From a bacterium (GTDB lineage: Bacteria > Zixibacteria > MSB-5A5 > GN15 > FEB-12), in assembly GCA_020444475.1 (NCBI GenBank), contig JAHLKV010000002.1, positions 620,001-684,000 on the forward strand: a stretch of 64,000 nt of DNA, read 5' to 3'. The notes under the pieces are model-generated. The model was not told where the DNA came from, did not search any database, and saw only the letters and a list, made by a program, of their open reading frames with translations. The translations under genes and the position numbers were made by a program. Positions 51,700 to 61,359 of the stretch are shown piece by piece (the first letter of the stretch is position 1; the number at the start of each line of letters is the position of its first letter).

Positions 51700-54600
51700 T
51701 TAAAGGCCTACGCTCAGATGCAGGTAGGTACGAATCTCCCACTCATTGCCATCGGAGAAGCCCTCGGCCTCGGGATCGCACACGAGCTCACCGGAAGGAT
51801 CGAGCAGCGTCGTCGGGCAATAGCGGGGAGAGTACCGGTCGAGCGAACGCCACTTGGCCTGCACGCCGATTCGTGTCTGCGGAACATCGAACCAGTCCGG
51901 CGCACCCAGCACGTACGACAGATCACCCATAAATTGCAGCGGGAAGGTGTTGTTGAAGTCGCGGTGATAATCGTACGGACCCCAGTCGTTGATCTTGGCG
52001 AAGCCACCGAACTTGAACTGCCCGGCCGTAATCCGAACGTCGCCGCCCAATCGGTTGACCGTCCGTTCGTCATCGCCGTTGGGTTCCCCCTTACCCGCGT
52101 ACAGATTCGTAATCACGCCCAGTCCGGGCCGCACCTTGGAGACGATCCTGGCGTGCGCTTCCCAGAGGTCACGCGCGGGTGGAGCGCCCGGGAAAGGAAA
52201 AGTCGTGCGACCATCGGCCATGATGCCGATCGCGGCATCCTGCGTGGTGGGATGGTGCTTGAAGACAAAGCCGATGCTCGCGGCGAGTCGCGCATCTTCC
52301 CGGACGTCGCTGTCCCAGGCCCACATCCACGTCGCCGGTGTTGGGTCGAAGGTTATGAGAAGCTCACCCGCGGTTGTCTCGCGGTTCTCGCGAACCGCAA
52401 AGGGATCGTCGAGTATGTTCCTGGGTCTTCCGGGCGCGGGGACATCGGACGGTATCGGTCCCTCGATTGGCTTCTGCCAGAGGAAATTTGGCGCCACCTG
52501 CCAGCTGCCCAGGTTGACAGCCAGTCCGGTGATGACGTTATACTGATTGCCTTTGCCAACATCCTTGAGTCGCCATCCGGTATAGGTAAGCGTCTGGGTG
52601 TAGCCCCCGTCAGCCACCAACCCCATTACCGCACCCTGGGCGTACCAGTTCCAGCGGCCCTTCTGATACGTCAGTTTCGCCTTACCGCCGAATGCGTCGG
52701 ATGCCTTGATCTCATCTTCCAGTACCCGGTAGTCGCCCGGCGATCCGTCCACGATCTGGAATGTCTCACCAACTTTGTTTTCGCCGGACCAGATACCGCC
52801 GATCTCGATACCGAACGGTCCCTGTTCGGTCGCCAGGTGCAGCGTAACCTTTCGCGTGGGGGGCAATGGTATGGCGTTGGAGCTCACCGCAGCCCCCTGT
52901 TCATCCAGATCCTCCTGGTAGATGGCGGTGGCTTCGATGCGACCCACCTGCTGCTGATACTTGAGCAGCATGGCCGGGTTTGCGCCCCACCAGAGTTCGG
53001 GACCCAGAGCGAGCTTCAAGCCGTGGAGGTCTCTCTTGAACGCCATCTCGAAGCCGAGTGGCGCCTCGCCGTTGTAAATGTCAATGTTCGGTCCGTAGCT
53101 GGCTTCCTGGTACAGTCCGAAGAAGTCACCTTCATAGCCCCAGTGGTAGTGATTGGTGCGATAGAAGGCATCCAGCGTAAACCACCGGTCGTCCCACGAG
53201 AGATTTGCCTGATACACTTTCAGGCGCTCGATATCGTCGACTTGAAGCGGTTCACCAACTATCTGCTCTCCGTCACCGGGCGTGGCAATCTTCTTTGACA
53301 GACCGCGGTTTTCGTAGAAGATTTCGTCAATCGGATTTTCCGGTACGTGCCCGAGGTAGTTGAGTGTCACGCTGCCGTGGACATTTCCCGCCGGGCGTGC
53401 CTCGAGCTTCGCATAGTAGGACTGAAGATGATCGAAACCCTGAAACGCCGGATTGCCCTCGTAGTCATCATCTGGATTCTCAGGCGTCACGACGCGGCTG
53501 CCCCCGGTACTGATGGTCTCGAATTCCGCCCGCACGCCGCTGACACGGACCCGCTTCAGCTCCTCGGTTATCAGAGCAGCTTTGTCCCCACGGGCGGTAA
53601 GCATAGCTTGCATCGGCTCGATGTTCCTGAAATGCCTGTTTATCGCGACCAGATCAGTCGTGGGTGCGTACGGATCAAGGGTGTATGCTCGCTGCAACGC
53701 ATAGTACGCGGCGCGAGGATAGAGTTCAAACAAGCCCCTCGAGTCAGTCGGGCCCTTGGCGCAGATGCCCCACCACTCCTCGTTCATATTGTTGTCACCG
53801 GGCACAAAGTCCTCACGGTAGGCATCGTTGGCCCAGGACGCGTTGATGTCGTGAACGTCGAGGTTGATCTCCTGGCCGTACTTCCACCACCCGTCGCTCC
53901 ATTGGAATGTGAGTCCGCCGATGGCGTTACCAATCGTTCCTTTGCCGGCGGAATGCTCATAGATCGCCTGCCACTGTCCGAGAAGATACCTGGCCTGCGT
54001 CACCTGATCCTCGCGCATTTCCTTTGCATCCCAGGCGTCGGCCCCGAACTCAGTGAAAAACACCGGAATGTCCAGCTTCGCTTTGACCTCATCGAACAGG
54101 TCGGTGAAAGTGATGCCGCGGTAGACATTGGCACCGAAGATGTCCAGGTTTTCGATCTCCTCGGCGATAATGTCGATGAAGAGCAGATCACCGTTGGCGA
54201 TGGCGACGGGGTGATCGGAGTCGAGTTCCTTTATCGCATTGATGCCGTCGTTGAATACCGAGTACATATGGCGAGCCCGCACCATCTCCTTCGTGACACC
54301 CTCCGGCAGATCCTCGGTTTCGGCGCCGCCCCAGAAGAGGCCGTAGTTGTTTTCGTTGCCGAGCAGCCACATCAGCACACCGGGTACGTCACGGAACTCC
54401 TCCACCATCGTCCGCACCTCCGACACGAGTTGCTCGCGGACGCGGGGGTCCGAGTAATCCGTGGTCGGGATATACACGCCGTCGATGGTCACACCGTACC
54501 GCCCGAAGGAGTGATTAAGCACTGTCCAGATACCGTACCTCTCGTAGATGTGCCTAACCCAGCGCGGCGGGATTCCCGTGTATATCCGCAGGGCATTTAT

Positions 54601-55497
54601 GCCCATCGCCTTCAGCATCGGCATCTCACGGGCGAGGGCTGCCTCGATGAAGTCATCGGGCTGCGACCACAAACTGTAGGCATAATTCTCGCCGATTGGG
54701 AAATAGTCCCAGTTTATCCCGAGAACCATGAAGTCCCTGCCATTGACTTGCAGCCGGTCACCTGATTCATCGGAGACGACCCTGACCAATCCGGACGGTT
54801 CGGCCGCCGTCGCAGCGACGATGCCGGGCCTGGTAGAAACCGGGGTCACTGCTGCCGGTTCGGTGGTGGCCGGAGCCGTGACCACCTGTGTGGCCGCCGT
54901 CGTGTCCCCTTCATAGAAGTAGAGATTGTCCAGGTACACGGTGTTCGGGCCCGGATCCGAGGTGATGATCAGTCTGCCCAGGTGACTTCTCGTCGTCAAG
55001 TCACTGAAGGCCGTCATCGGGATATCGAAACTGATCCAGCTTCCTGATACCAGCGCCGGAGTCGACGCGGCGTTGAACGCCAGCTCGTCCTCGACATCGT
55101 CGCCACCGGCAAGTGCACCGTCGGCCCCGAGGTCCACGAGCTTGATCTTGAACATGGCCGGGACAGACGTCGGATCGGGCGTCCAGATGTCCATGTGTAA
55201 GTGCGTCATCGACGTCGCGTCGATCGGCGCAGTGCTGAACTCGATGCTCGCAAACACCAGATTGGTGTAGAGTTTGGCATCGTCCCCCTCCAGTTGAATA
55301 TCAGCCACGTCGGCATTGTCCCATGATGCAGACCAGGTGTCGACAGTGACATCGGTGTAGGCATTGCTGAAGAGCGATATCACATCGCCTACCTGAGCAC
55401 GTACGCCAACCGGCACAAAGAGCAGAACGAGCGCCGCCAGCGCGACATAGCTGCGTCCCGCTACGAACCGACGGGATTCGTTACGAGGCGAAATCAT
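51700..55497 (-). CDS. Binding domain, clan GH-A glycosidase and outer-membrane barrel fusion
   Basis: A 1265-residue exported protein (signal YVALAALVLLFVPVGVRAQ). Residues about 35-200 are the same beta-sandwich domain as in the surface lipoprotein. Residues about 245-640 are a clan GH-A TIM barrel: acid/base Glu382 in WLLGNENNYG and nucleophile Glu483 in VFFTEFGADAW, about 100 residues apart as expected. Residues about 690-1265 are amphipathic beta strands with short turns, ending in a terminal strand YLHLSVGL, like an outer-membrane barrel. The enzyme would be tethered at the outer membrane. Its promoter carries the same palindromic operator as the glucan operon. The exact GH family is not assigned. 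Confidence 0.8.
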   Translation of the reverse strand: MISPRNESRRFVAGRSYVALAALVLLFVPVGVRAQVGDVISLFSNAYTDVTVDTWSASWDNADVADIQLEGDDAKLYTNLVFASIEFSTAPIDATSMTHLHMDIWTPDPTSVPAMFKIKLVDLGADGALAGGDDVEDELAFNAASTPALVSGSWISFDIPMTAFSDLTTRSHLGRLIITSDPGPNTVYLDNLYFYEGDTTAATQVVTAPATTEPAAVTPVSTRPGIVAATAAEPSGLVRVVSDESGDRLQVNGRDFMVLGINWDYFPIGENYAYSLWSQPDDFIEAALAREMPMLKAMGINALRIYTGIPPRWVRHIYERYGIWTVLNHSFGRYGVTIDGVYIPTTDYSDPRVREQLVSEVRTMVEEFRDVPGVLMWLLGNENNYGLFWGGAETEDLPEGVTKEMVRARHMYSVFNDGINAIKELDSDHPVAIANGDLLFIDIIAEEIENLDIFGANVYRGITFTDLFDEVKAKLDIPVFFTEFGADAWDAKEMREDQVTQARYLLGQWQAIYEHSAGKGTIGNAIGGLTFQWSDGWWKYGQEINLDVHDINASWANDAYREDFVPGDNNMNEEWWGICAKGPTDSRGLFELYPRAAYYALQRAYTLDPYAPTTDLVAINRHFRNIEPMQAMLTARGDKAALITEELKRVRVSGVRAEFETISTGGSRVVTPENPDDDYEGNPAFQGFDHLQSYYAKLEARPAGNVHGSVTLNYLGHVPENPIDEIFYENRGLSKKIATPGDGEQIVGEPLQVDDIERLKVYQANLSWDDRWFTLDAFYRTNHYHWGYEGDFFGLYQEASYGPNIDIYNGEAPLGFEMAFKRDLHGLKLALGPELWWGANPAMLLKYQQQVGRIEATAIYQEDLDEQGAAVSSNAIPLPPTRKVTLHLATEQGPFGIEIGGIWSGENKVGETFQIVDGSPGDYRVLEDEIKASDAFGGKAKLTYQKGRWNWYAQGAVMGLVADGGYTQTLTYTGWRLKDVGKGNQYNVITGLAVNLGSWQVAPNFLWQKPIEGPIPSDVPAPGRPRNILDDPFAVRENRETTAGELLITFDPTPATWMWAWDSDVREDARLAASIGFVFKHHPTTQDAAIGIMADGRTTFPFPGAPPARDLWEAHARIVSKVRPGLGVITNLYAGKGEPNGDDERTVNRLGGDVRITAGQFKFGGFAKINDWGPYDYHRDFNNTFPLQFMGDLSYVLGAPDWFDVPQTRIGVQAKWRSLDRYSPRYCPTTLLDPSGELVCDPEAEGFSDGNEWEIRTYLHLSVGL

Positions 55498-55506
55498 GCG
55501 AGCCTC

Positions 55507-55773
55507 CTAAGAGCAAGTGGTTTGACGCTGGCCTCGACGGAGCACGCGGTAGTGCTGCGGGTAGATGCGAAATGCGCTATAGGTCGAAGTGCGTTCATTA
55601 CTAACGTTCACGGCTCCGGAAGAACACGGGAGAACGGGCGGCAAGGCGCGAACGGTGGAGGTGCTCGGGTTGTGACTGGATGGAGCTGCCGAGAAGATCG
55701 AGGTGATACGGGTGCATTGGTTGCTCCTAGCGCCAGTCAGAGCGTGCGCGATGGCTCTCCCACTGGATTCCAC
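55507..55773 (-). CDS. Possible small leader ORF before the glycosidase-barrel gene
   Basis: An 88-codon frame in the 310-nt leader, starting GTG 55773 with AAGGAGA five bases upstream and ending 10 bp before the next start. Composition is Ser/Thr/Arg-rich with no recognisable domain. It may be a real small protein or chance; translation through it could couple to the next gene. Confidence 0.3.
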   Translation of the reverse strand: MESSGRAIAHALTGARSNQCTRITSIFSAAPSSHNPSTSTVRALPPVLPCSSGAVNVSNERTSTYSAFRIYPQHYRVLRRGQRQTTCS

Positions 55774-55794
55774 GAAGTCTCCTTCCGGACAAGA

Positions 55795-55845
55795 GTACTT
55801 TGTTCGCTATACGAACAAAGTACCGATTGGCCTCCTGGTTGTCAA
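55795..55845 (-). promoter_or_regulatory. Promoter with overlapping palindromic operator (glycosidase-barrel gene)
   Basis: On the minus strand: TTGACA (55845-55840), 17-bp spacer, TACTTT (55822-55817). It overlaps the perfect palindrome GTACTTTGTTCG-N5-CGAACAAAGTAC (55795-55823). The core and layout match 42268-42315. Probable ROK repressor site. Confidence 0.85.
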
Positions 55846-56404
55846 GGAGAAAGTGCGAAAAGATCTCGGCGTCGCAAAGACTTAGGATTCGCGCAGGATG
55901 CCGGGGCGGATGTCAGGCCCTCCTCCGGGTGGGCTCCCTGGTGGAGGTATCAGAGACGGTCGCTATGGCCGCACTCCGCAGTAACTGTCTGTGCCGCAAC
56001 GCCATCCTGAAGCGTGATCACCCCCTTTCCGGTTGTGTCACGGCATCCCATGCTTGGTCGTATGTCGACTGTGGAGACACCGTGACCAACGAGAAACCTT
56101 AAACAGAGAGCTCTTAGTCGATAATCATTGACGAATCCCACCGTGCCGGGCATATTTATGATCGACGATTAGGTGAGAAGCGTGCATACGCCTGGGCGCC
56201 CGAAACAGACTCCGACATCCGGTTACCCGCAGTCTGCTCGATAATACAACGCAACCCACGCTCCATGCGAGCGACAGGTCATAGCACCGTAATCAAACCT
56301 CTAATCGTTGATTTGATTCCCTGCAGGTTGATGAGTCAGACGGACGGCTCATTCCGCAATTGAGCGCTGTGTCTTCAAGCAACCATTGGAGATGGAGGAC
56401 GATA
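55846..56404. other. Intergenic region with promoter and possible RHH remnant
   Basis: No supported gene. TTGACG (56128-56133), 17-bp spacer and CATATT (56151-56156) resemble the RHH promoter at 37789-37817, including the flanking ATAATC before and TTAT after. A short frame starting GTG 56182 and ending near 56244 may be the decayed start of a second RHH gene. The promoter could now drive the LRR gene. Confidence 0.45.
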
Positions 56405-58525
56405 GTGCGACCCTACCCACTCACAGTCCAGACGATCCTGTTGCTCGCCGGTATTGCCCTGGCACTCGGCGGCTGCTCGCGCAATTCGGCAGGCAACGAC
56501 GATGTCGCCACGGACGACGGAACGGCTCCGGCGGTCGTTCAGGACCTGGCCGTCTATGCCTTCACCGATTCTTCGGTCACTCTGACCTGGACCGCCTCCG
56601 GCGACGACTCGACTATCGGCACGGCCGCGCGCTACGAGCTGCGCATGGCGCGCTCGACGATCCACTGGGGCAGTTTTGATTCGGCGCAATTGATTTCCGG
56701 CCTTGCCGACCCGAAACCCGCAGGGCAGCAGGAGCGATTCGAGGTCACCGGACTTCACGAGGACAGTACCTACTTCTTCGCTTTGCGTGTGTTTGATGAG
56801 AAGGACAACTACAATGGGGTGTCGAATTGCGTCCACGCAACCTGTATAAACGATTTCGTTGTCACAATACCCGATGCCGGTCTGCTGGCCGCGATTCGTG
56901 CCAGGCTAAGCAAGCCGGCCGGCGATATCTTGAAATCCGACCTTCTTGGAATTGAAGATCTGCTGGCTACGGATCTGATGATTGCCGATCTGACGGGTTT
57001 GGAGTACTGCACCAATCTGAAGATGCTGAACATTATCAACAACGATGTCAGTGGTCTGGCGCCGCTGACCGGTTTGCGTAACCTGGAACAGCTGCACGCC
57101 GGCCAAAACGATATCGTCGATATAGCACCTTTGAGCAATCTCACAAACGTAACCTGGTTGCGACTAAACGAGAATCGGATCGCCGACATAAGCTATATTG
57201 CCAATCTGACGGGGCTGACCCAACTGGACCTGCAGGGCAACGCCGTCGTGGACGTGGCTCCGCTCGAAACGCTTGTCAATCTCGTCGATCTACAGCTCAC
57301 GGCAAACAGGATACGGGACATCGCGCCGCTGGTCAGCAACTCCGGACTGGGAAGTGGTGATGTGATTTCGCTGCACCTGAATCCTCTCCTGCATGAGTCG
57401 ATTTTCACCCATATTCCCGCCCTGAGGTCACGTGGCGTGACGGTGAACTGGATGGAGAATACCGTACCCCCGGGTGCGATTGTTGATCTGGCTGTGGATA
57501 CGGTCACGGCGTCGGCAGTGACATTGACCTGGACGGCGCCAGGTGAAGACTTCTACGAAGGGATTGCGTACCGGTATGACGTGCGATACGGTACTGTGAG
57601 AGCCGAAGTGGAGAATTGGACCGGCGGTGATGTGGCAGCAGGTCCGACTCCCGATACTTCCGGAACCGGTGAGTCTCTGCTCATCGACGGCTTGCTGGAG
57701 GACAGCACCTATTATTTCGCGGTTCGCACACAGGACAACTCGGAGAACTGGTCAGGTATTTCAAACATCGTCTGGGCTCGACCCTTCAGCGATGAGGTAG
57801 TTGGCTTTCCCGATGTGGCTCTGGAGTCGGCGATACGGGAGGCGATCGGCAAGCCTACCGGAGATATCTACCGATCGGACCTGACAAGTCTCGATACGTT
57901 GATTGCCGATGGTCAAGGTATCAGCTCCCTGGTCGGTTTGGAGAACTGCGCGAACCTGATTATTCTCCACCTTATTGACAACGACGTGACTGCACTGGAC
58001 CCGATCAGCGGGCTTCTGTCGTTGGTCGATCTGAACCTGCAGGGCAACAACGTCACGGATATCTCCCCGCTTGTGGGGCTGGCGAATCTGCTCTACCTCC
58101 AGCTGACCGGCAACCCGATCGATGATCTTGAACCGCTTTCATCGCTGACGCAACTTCGTCTGCTGGCAATCAGTCTCGTTGGCGCTGATTCCATCGGGTC
58201 GTTGTCATCGCTGGGCTCTTTGCAGTATCTCTTCATGACCGGGAACAACATTGATGATCTGACGCCGCTCAGTGGCTTGACGGAGCTAGTAACCCTCTTC
58301 GCCGGATATAACGCTGTCGAAGATCTCGCGCCGCTGCAGGGGCTCACCCAGTTGATCACACTCGATCTGCGTTACAATCAGATAGTTGACATCCAGCCCC
58401 TTGTGAACAACATCGGACTGGGTGCCGGCGATCAATTGAATCTTACGTCAAACCCGCTGTCGACGACATCGATTGATATCCATATACCGGCGCTGCAGAC
58501 TCGAGGTGTGTCAGTCACTTTTTGA
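56405..58525 (+). CDS. Leucine-rich-repeat and fibronectin-domain lipoprotein
   Basis: A 706-residue lipoprotein (signal and lipobox LLAGIALALGGC). It is built of two similar halves, each a fibronectin III-like domain (VQDLAVYAFTDSSVTLTWTA; VDLAVDTVTASAVTLTWTAP) followed by an internalin-like LRR block (LTGLTQLDLQGNAVVDVAPL; LLSLVDLNLQGNNVTDISPL). This points to internal duplication. GTG 56405 has GGAGG six bases upstream. The protein should be anchored outside the cell and bind proteins or surfaces. Specific ligand unknown. Confidence 0.85.
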   Translation: MRPYPLTVQTILLLAGIALALGGCSRNSAGNDDVATDDGTAPAVVQDLAVYAFTDSSVTLTWTASGDDSTIGTAARYELRMARSTIHWGSFDSAQLISGLADPKPAGQQERFEVTGLHEDSTYFFALRVFDEKDNYNGVSNCVHATCINDFVVTIPDAGLLAAIRARLSKPAGDILKSDLLGIEDLLATDLMIADLTGLEYCTNLKMLNIINNDVSGLAPLTGLRNLEQLHAGQNDIVDIAPLSNLTNVTWLRLNENRIADISYIANLTGLTQLDLQGNAVVDVAPLETLVNLVDLQLTANRIRDIAPLVSNSGLGSGDVISLHLNPLLHESIFTHIPALRSRGVTVNWMENTVPPGAIVDLAVDTVTASAVTLTWTAPGEDFYEGIAYRYDVRYGTVRAEVENWTGGDVAAGPTPDTSGTGESLLIDGLLEDSTYYFAVRTQDNSENWSGISNIVWARPFSDEVVGFPDVALESAIREAIGKPTGDIYRSDLTSLDTLIADGQGISSLVGLENCANLIILHLIDNDVTALDPISGLLSLVDLNLQGNNVTDISPLVGLANLLYLQLTGNPIDDLEPLSSLTQLRLLAISLVGADSIGSLSSLGSLQYLFMTGNNIDDLTPLSGLTELVTLFAGYNAVEDLAPLQGLTQLITLDLRYNQIVDIQPLVNNIGLGAGDQLNLTSNPLSTTSIDIHIPALQTRGVSVTF

Positions 58526-58638
58526 TTGGAATGCGATACCGGGGATACCGGCTGGTTTCTCTTGCTCCGGAGAGAGTTGATTCGGGGCCCGGTTGTGTGA
58601 ATCTGAATCGCCCCGGAACGTTGATACGGTTACCCGTT

Positions 58639-58690
58639 GGTCACAATAGGGTGCAAATCCCTGTGCCACCAAACCGAGTATGAGGTGTGC
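58639..58690 (+). repeat. T-arm-like repeat, copy B
   Basis: GGTCACAATAGGGTGCAAAT followed by CCCTGTGCCACCA matches copy A (37532) closely in the first hairpin; the ssrA-tail part is decayed. The surrounding gap 58526-58754 shows no gene. Confidence 0.55.
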
Positions 58691-58754
58691 CTGCCACGAT
58701 TTCCACAGATCTCGGATGCTGTTCTGCAGTCAGACTCGCTCAATCGGAGGCGTC

Positions 58755-59183
58755 TTATGATTGCAGACTCGTGACACTCGAGACTGCTTCCCTGTAGGCG
58801 GCGCCGATCCTAGAATCTTCTTTGATGATGTGGTCAACGAGCCAGTGTTTCAAGAACTGCAGTAGATCCAGCGCATTGTAGTCCTCACCAGCCTTCAGCT
58901 TCTTGAGAATGCCTGCGACTTCCCCCAGAAGAACTTTGTGCAGAATTGCGTGTCTGTCAAGGTCTGCGAATCTGATACCCCGCATAAGCGTCTCTTCGTC
59001 TCTGAAGTGAGTTTGGGTGTACTCGACAATCTCCTTTAGAGCCGAGCCGACCATGGGATTTTGCAAGCCGTTCGGCAACGACAGCCTGAGCCTCTCAAGA
59101 AGGTCCACGAGCTTCTTGTGCTGGGTGTCTATCTGAGAAACGCCTATCTCGTATTCCTTCTTCCATTCAATCTTGTCAGGCAT
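58755..59183 (-). CDS. Bacteriohemerythrin
   Basis: A 142-residue O2-binding di-iron protein. The four-helix hemerythrin ligands are visible: His in IDTQHKKL, His and Glu in THFRDEE, His residues in DRHAILHKVL, and His/Asp in WLVDHIIKEDSRIG. It is a single-domain cytoplasmic form of normal length. It probably buffers or delivers oxygen, or protects iron enzymes. It stands alone with no operon partner. Confidence 0.92.
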   Translation of the reverse strand: MPDKIEWKKEYEIGVSQIDTQHKKLVDLLERLRLSLPNGLQNPMVGSALKEIVEYTQTHFRDEETLMRGIRFADLDRHAILHKVLLGEVAGILKKLKAGEDYNALDLLQFLKHWLVDHIIKEDSRIGAAYREAVSSVTSLQS

Positions 59184-59522
59184 AAACCACCTTCATTTCA
59201 CCGGAGAAGAGACTTCAAATTGATAATCCACTGTAGTTATTATCGGCAGATTCGTCAGAGAATTGCGGAGAACGACAAGTGATCGCCATCTGCTCCAGCT
59301 GCGACACTTCGCTAAGCGACTCATAGAGTTAGTGCTACCGCACCGTGGTCGCAGGCTCGTCTATATCGACATTCTCGCAGTTGGAGTTAGCATCCTCGAA
59401 GATGACGGAATTCGTTTACAGAACAGCCATAATCCGTTCACGGGACACCACGGCCTGAACGCACCGGCTCCGGCTTGCTCGCTGCATACCGAACCCCAAC
59501 CGACACCACCCCCGATAACAGC
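59184..59522. other. Intergenic region without recognised features
   Basis: About 340 bases; small open frames here show no ribosome site or domain and I see no RNA gene. Confidence 0.5.
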
Positions 59523-60533
59523 TCAGTGGCCGCGTATTCGCTGCCACAAGAACTGCATGGCCTTGCCGGCGTCATCGACCTCCGGATCCAGCTGTGTCAT
59601 GAGGGTTCGCGACTGATCCGTTACGAGCCTCCAATTGAAGACGTACTGGCCCTGCCGCTCGGAATCGGTGTGAATCTCGCCGAATCTGAGATCGCTGAAC
59701 ACAAGGGAGCCGTCGCCTGCTTCCCCAACGGTATACCAGCCGTTCGAAAACCACAGCAGTTGACTCACCGCCCGGCTGTCCCGGATCCCTTCAAGCAGCG
59801 CATCGTTCCTGCCTATGAAATTGAACTCGATTTCAGAACGCGTGTCGAACAAAGAGTAATAGCCGACATAAAAGCCGTCGGGGACTTCCGCCGTCGCTCG
59901 CCACAACACCGTGTTGAACAGAGTCGGGGTTGTCATCAGTCGTTCGTGTGAAATACCCTGTCGGGCCAGCGACTGTTTCACCACGGAACCGACGTGGGTC
60001 TTGATGACGATACTCATCCCCATATACATAGTGCTGAGCGCCAGTCCGGTGAGGACCACGGCTCTTCTGGCACCGGGTGAACGGCGAAGAAACAGCGCCA
60101 CCGCTATCGCAAACAGCAGCGGAACCGTGTAGAGAGGATCTATGATGGAGATGTTGTTGAAACCGACCTGATAATCGCTGAATGGCTGGAACACCTGCGT
60201 TCCATAGACCGTGAAACAATCCAGGAGCACGGCCGACAGCAAACATGCCAGCGACAACACACTCCAGTCCTTCACCGATGCCCGACGGCCGTTCAGCCTG
60301 AAAAGTACCCAACCCAGCACCGGGGCAAGGGCGCAGTTCAGGAGCAGGGAGTGTGATATCCCGCGATGCCAGCCCAGCCGGGTGACTTCATCCATCAACG
60401 GATAAAACAGAACGTCGAGATCGGGAAGAGTACCTGCGACGGCGCCCCAAATCAACGCTCTGTTGCCTACCTTCGGCCCCAGGATTGTCTCACCTACCAC
60501 GGCACCCAAAGCCGCCTGACTTATTGAGTCCAT
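59523..60533 (-). CDS. YdjM/DUF457-type membrane metal-dependent hydrolase
   Basis: A 336-residue inner-membrane protein. The family signature HRGISHSLLLN (about residue 59) and nearby acidic residues (GTLPDLDVLF) are the probable metal ligands. About six hydrophobic segments follow (LLSAVLLDCFTVYG, YTVPLLFAIAVALFLRR), then a soluble C-terminal domain of about 120 residues. ATG 60533 is chosen; the frame stays open to 60776, but that extension lacks a plausible start signal and runs into the divergent gene. The substrate (perhaps a lipid or envelope component) is unknown. Confidence 0.78.
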   Translation of the reverse strand: MDSISQAALGAVVGETILGPKVGNRALIWGAVAGTLPDLDVLFYPLMDEVTRLGWHRGISHSLLLNCALAPVLGWVLFRLNGRRASVKDWSVLSLACLLSAVLLDCFTVYGTQVFQPFSDYQVGFNNISIIDPLYTVPLLFAIAVALFLRRSPGARRAVVLTGLALSTMYMGMSIVIKTHVGSVVKQSLARQGISHERLMTTPTLFNTVLWRATAEVPDGFYVGYYSLFDTRSEIEFNFIGRNDALLEGIRDSRAVSQLLWFSNGWYTVGEAGDGSLVFSDLRFGEIHTDSERQGQYVFNWRLVTDQSRTLMTQLDPEVDDAGKAMQFLWQRIRGH

Positions 60534-60732
60534 CTCATCAACCATCCATACGGTGGAAGTTTCGTGCCTGTCTCTCGATTCACAGGTCGCCCGTCCTAAC
60601 GCGGCAAGATAACCCCCTGTCCGGTCTCGCGCCTGATAGATTATCCTCAACGCTCCGTCATGTACCATAACTTCGTATGGGGTCTCTCCGTTCCAGGAAC
60701 CACTCGGCTCATAGCGCTGTTGGAGCAACATA

Positions 60733-61332
60733 ATGAAGGCGCCAATACTCTTAACCGTTATCCTCTTGAGCATCACGCTTATGGCCGAACGATGCTACTC
60801 GGGAGAAGATCAAGTGACTGAAAAACAGGAAACGGATCGTGTCTTGTTTGATTTTATCGACCCTTCGGAGGCAGATCTCTGGCGGGCGGTCAATGACAAC
60901 GTGATGGGGGGAGTGTCAAAAGGCAACGCGTCTCCCGGTGAGGACAGCTGCCTGCTGTTTTCCGGTTCCATATCTTTGGAGAACAACGGCGGATTCGCGT
61001 CGATTCGCAGCCTGATTACGGATCTGAATCTGGGCGACTACAATGGTATACGGATTAGAGTTAAGGGGGATGGACGGACTTACCAGTTCAGACTGCGTAC
61101 GGACCGTAACCTGGACGGCATCGCCTTCAAGCAGGAGTTTGAGACTATCGAGAACGAGTGGATCGAGGCAGAGCTTCCCTTCGCCTCATTTGTGCCGACG
61201 TATCGCGGACGGATACTGACAGACGTAGAACCGCTCGACCCCGCCGATATCAGGCAACTCGGGTTTCTTCTGGCGGACAAGAAAGCCGGGCCATTCAACC
61301 TGATGGTAGACAGGATTGTGTCTTTCAAATAG
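60733..61332 (+). CDS. CIA30/NDUFAF1-family exported protein
   Basis: A 199-residue protein with a signal peptide (ILLTVILLSITLMAERCYS) and a complete CIA30 domain: WRAVNDNVMGGVSKG, NNGGFASIRS, YNGIRIRVKGDGRTYQFRL and the terminal FNLMVDRI. The fold is a galactose-binding-like jelly roll. In mitochondria CIA30 assists complex I assembly; bacterial members are often in carbohydrate or envelope contexts. It is followed 27 bp later by an outer-membrane barrel gene in the same direction. Confidence 0.85.
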   Translation: MKAPILLTVILLSITLMAERCYSGEDQVTEKQETDRVLFDFIDPSEADLWRAVNDNVMGGVSKGNASPGEDSCLLFSGSISLENNGGFASIRSLITDLNLGDYNGIRIRVKGDGRTYQFRLRTDRNLDGIAFKQEFETIENEWIEAELPFASFVPTYRGRILTDVEPLDPADIRQLGFLLADKKAGPFNLMVDRIVSFK

Positions 61333-61359
61333 CGATTGCCTTGACTTAGAGGAGTTATA

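Noticed and set aside
51718-54765. Long plus-strand open frames (about 526 and 472 codons) opposite the glycosidase-barrel gene
   Set aside because: They are antisense shadows of a well-supported gene; no ribosome sites, domains or hydrophobic patterns support them.
60534-60776. An 81-residue N-terminal extension of the YdjM-like protein
   Set aside because: It has no start signal, overlaps the divergent CIA30 gene, and the family begins at the internal Met.
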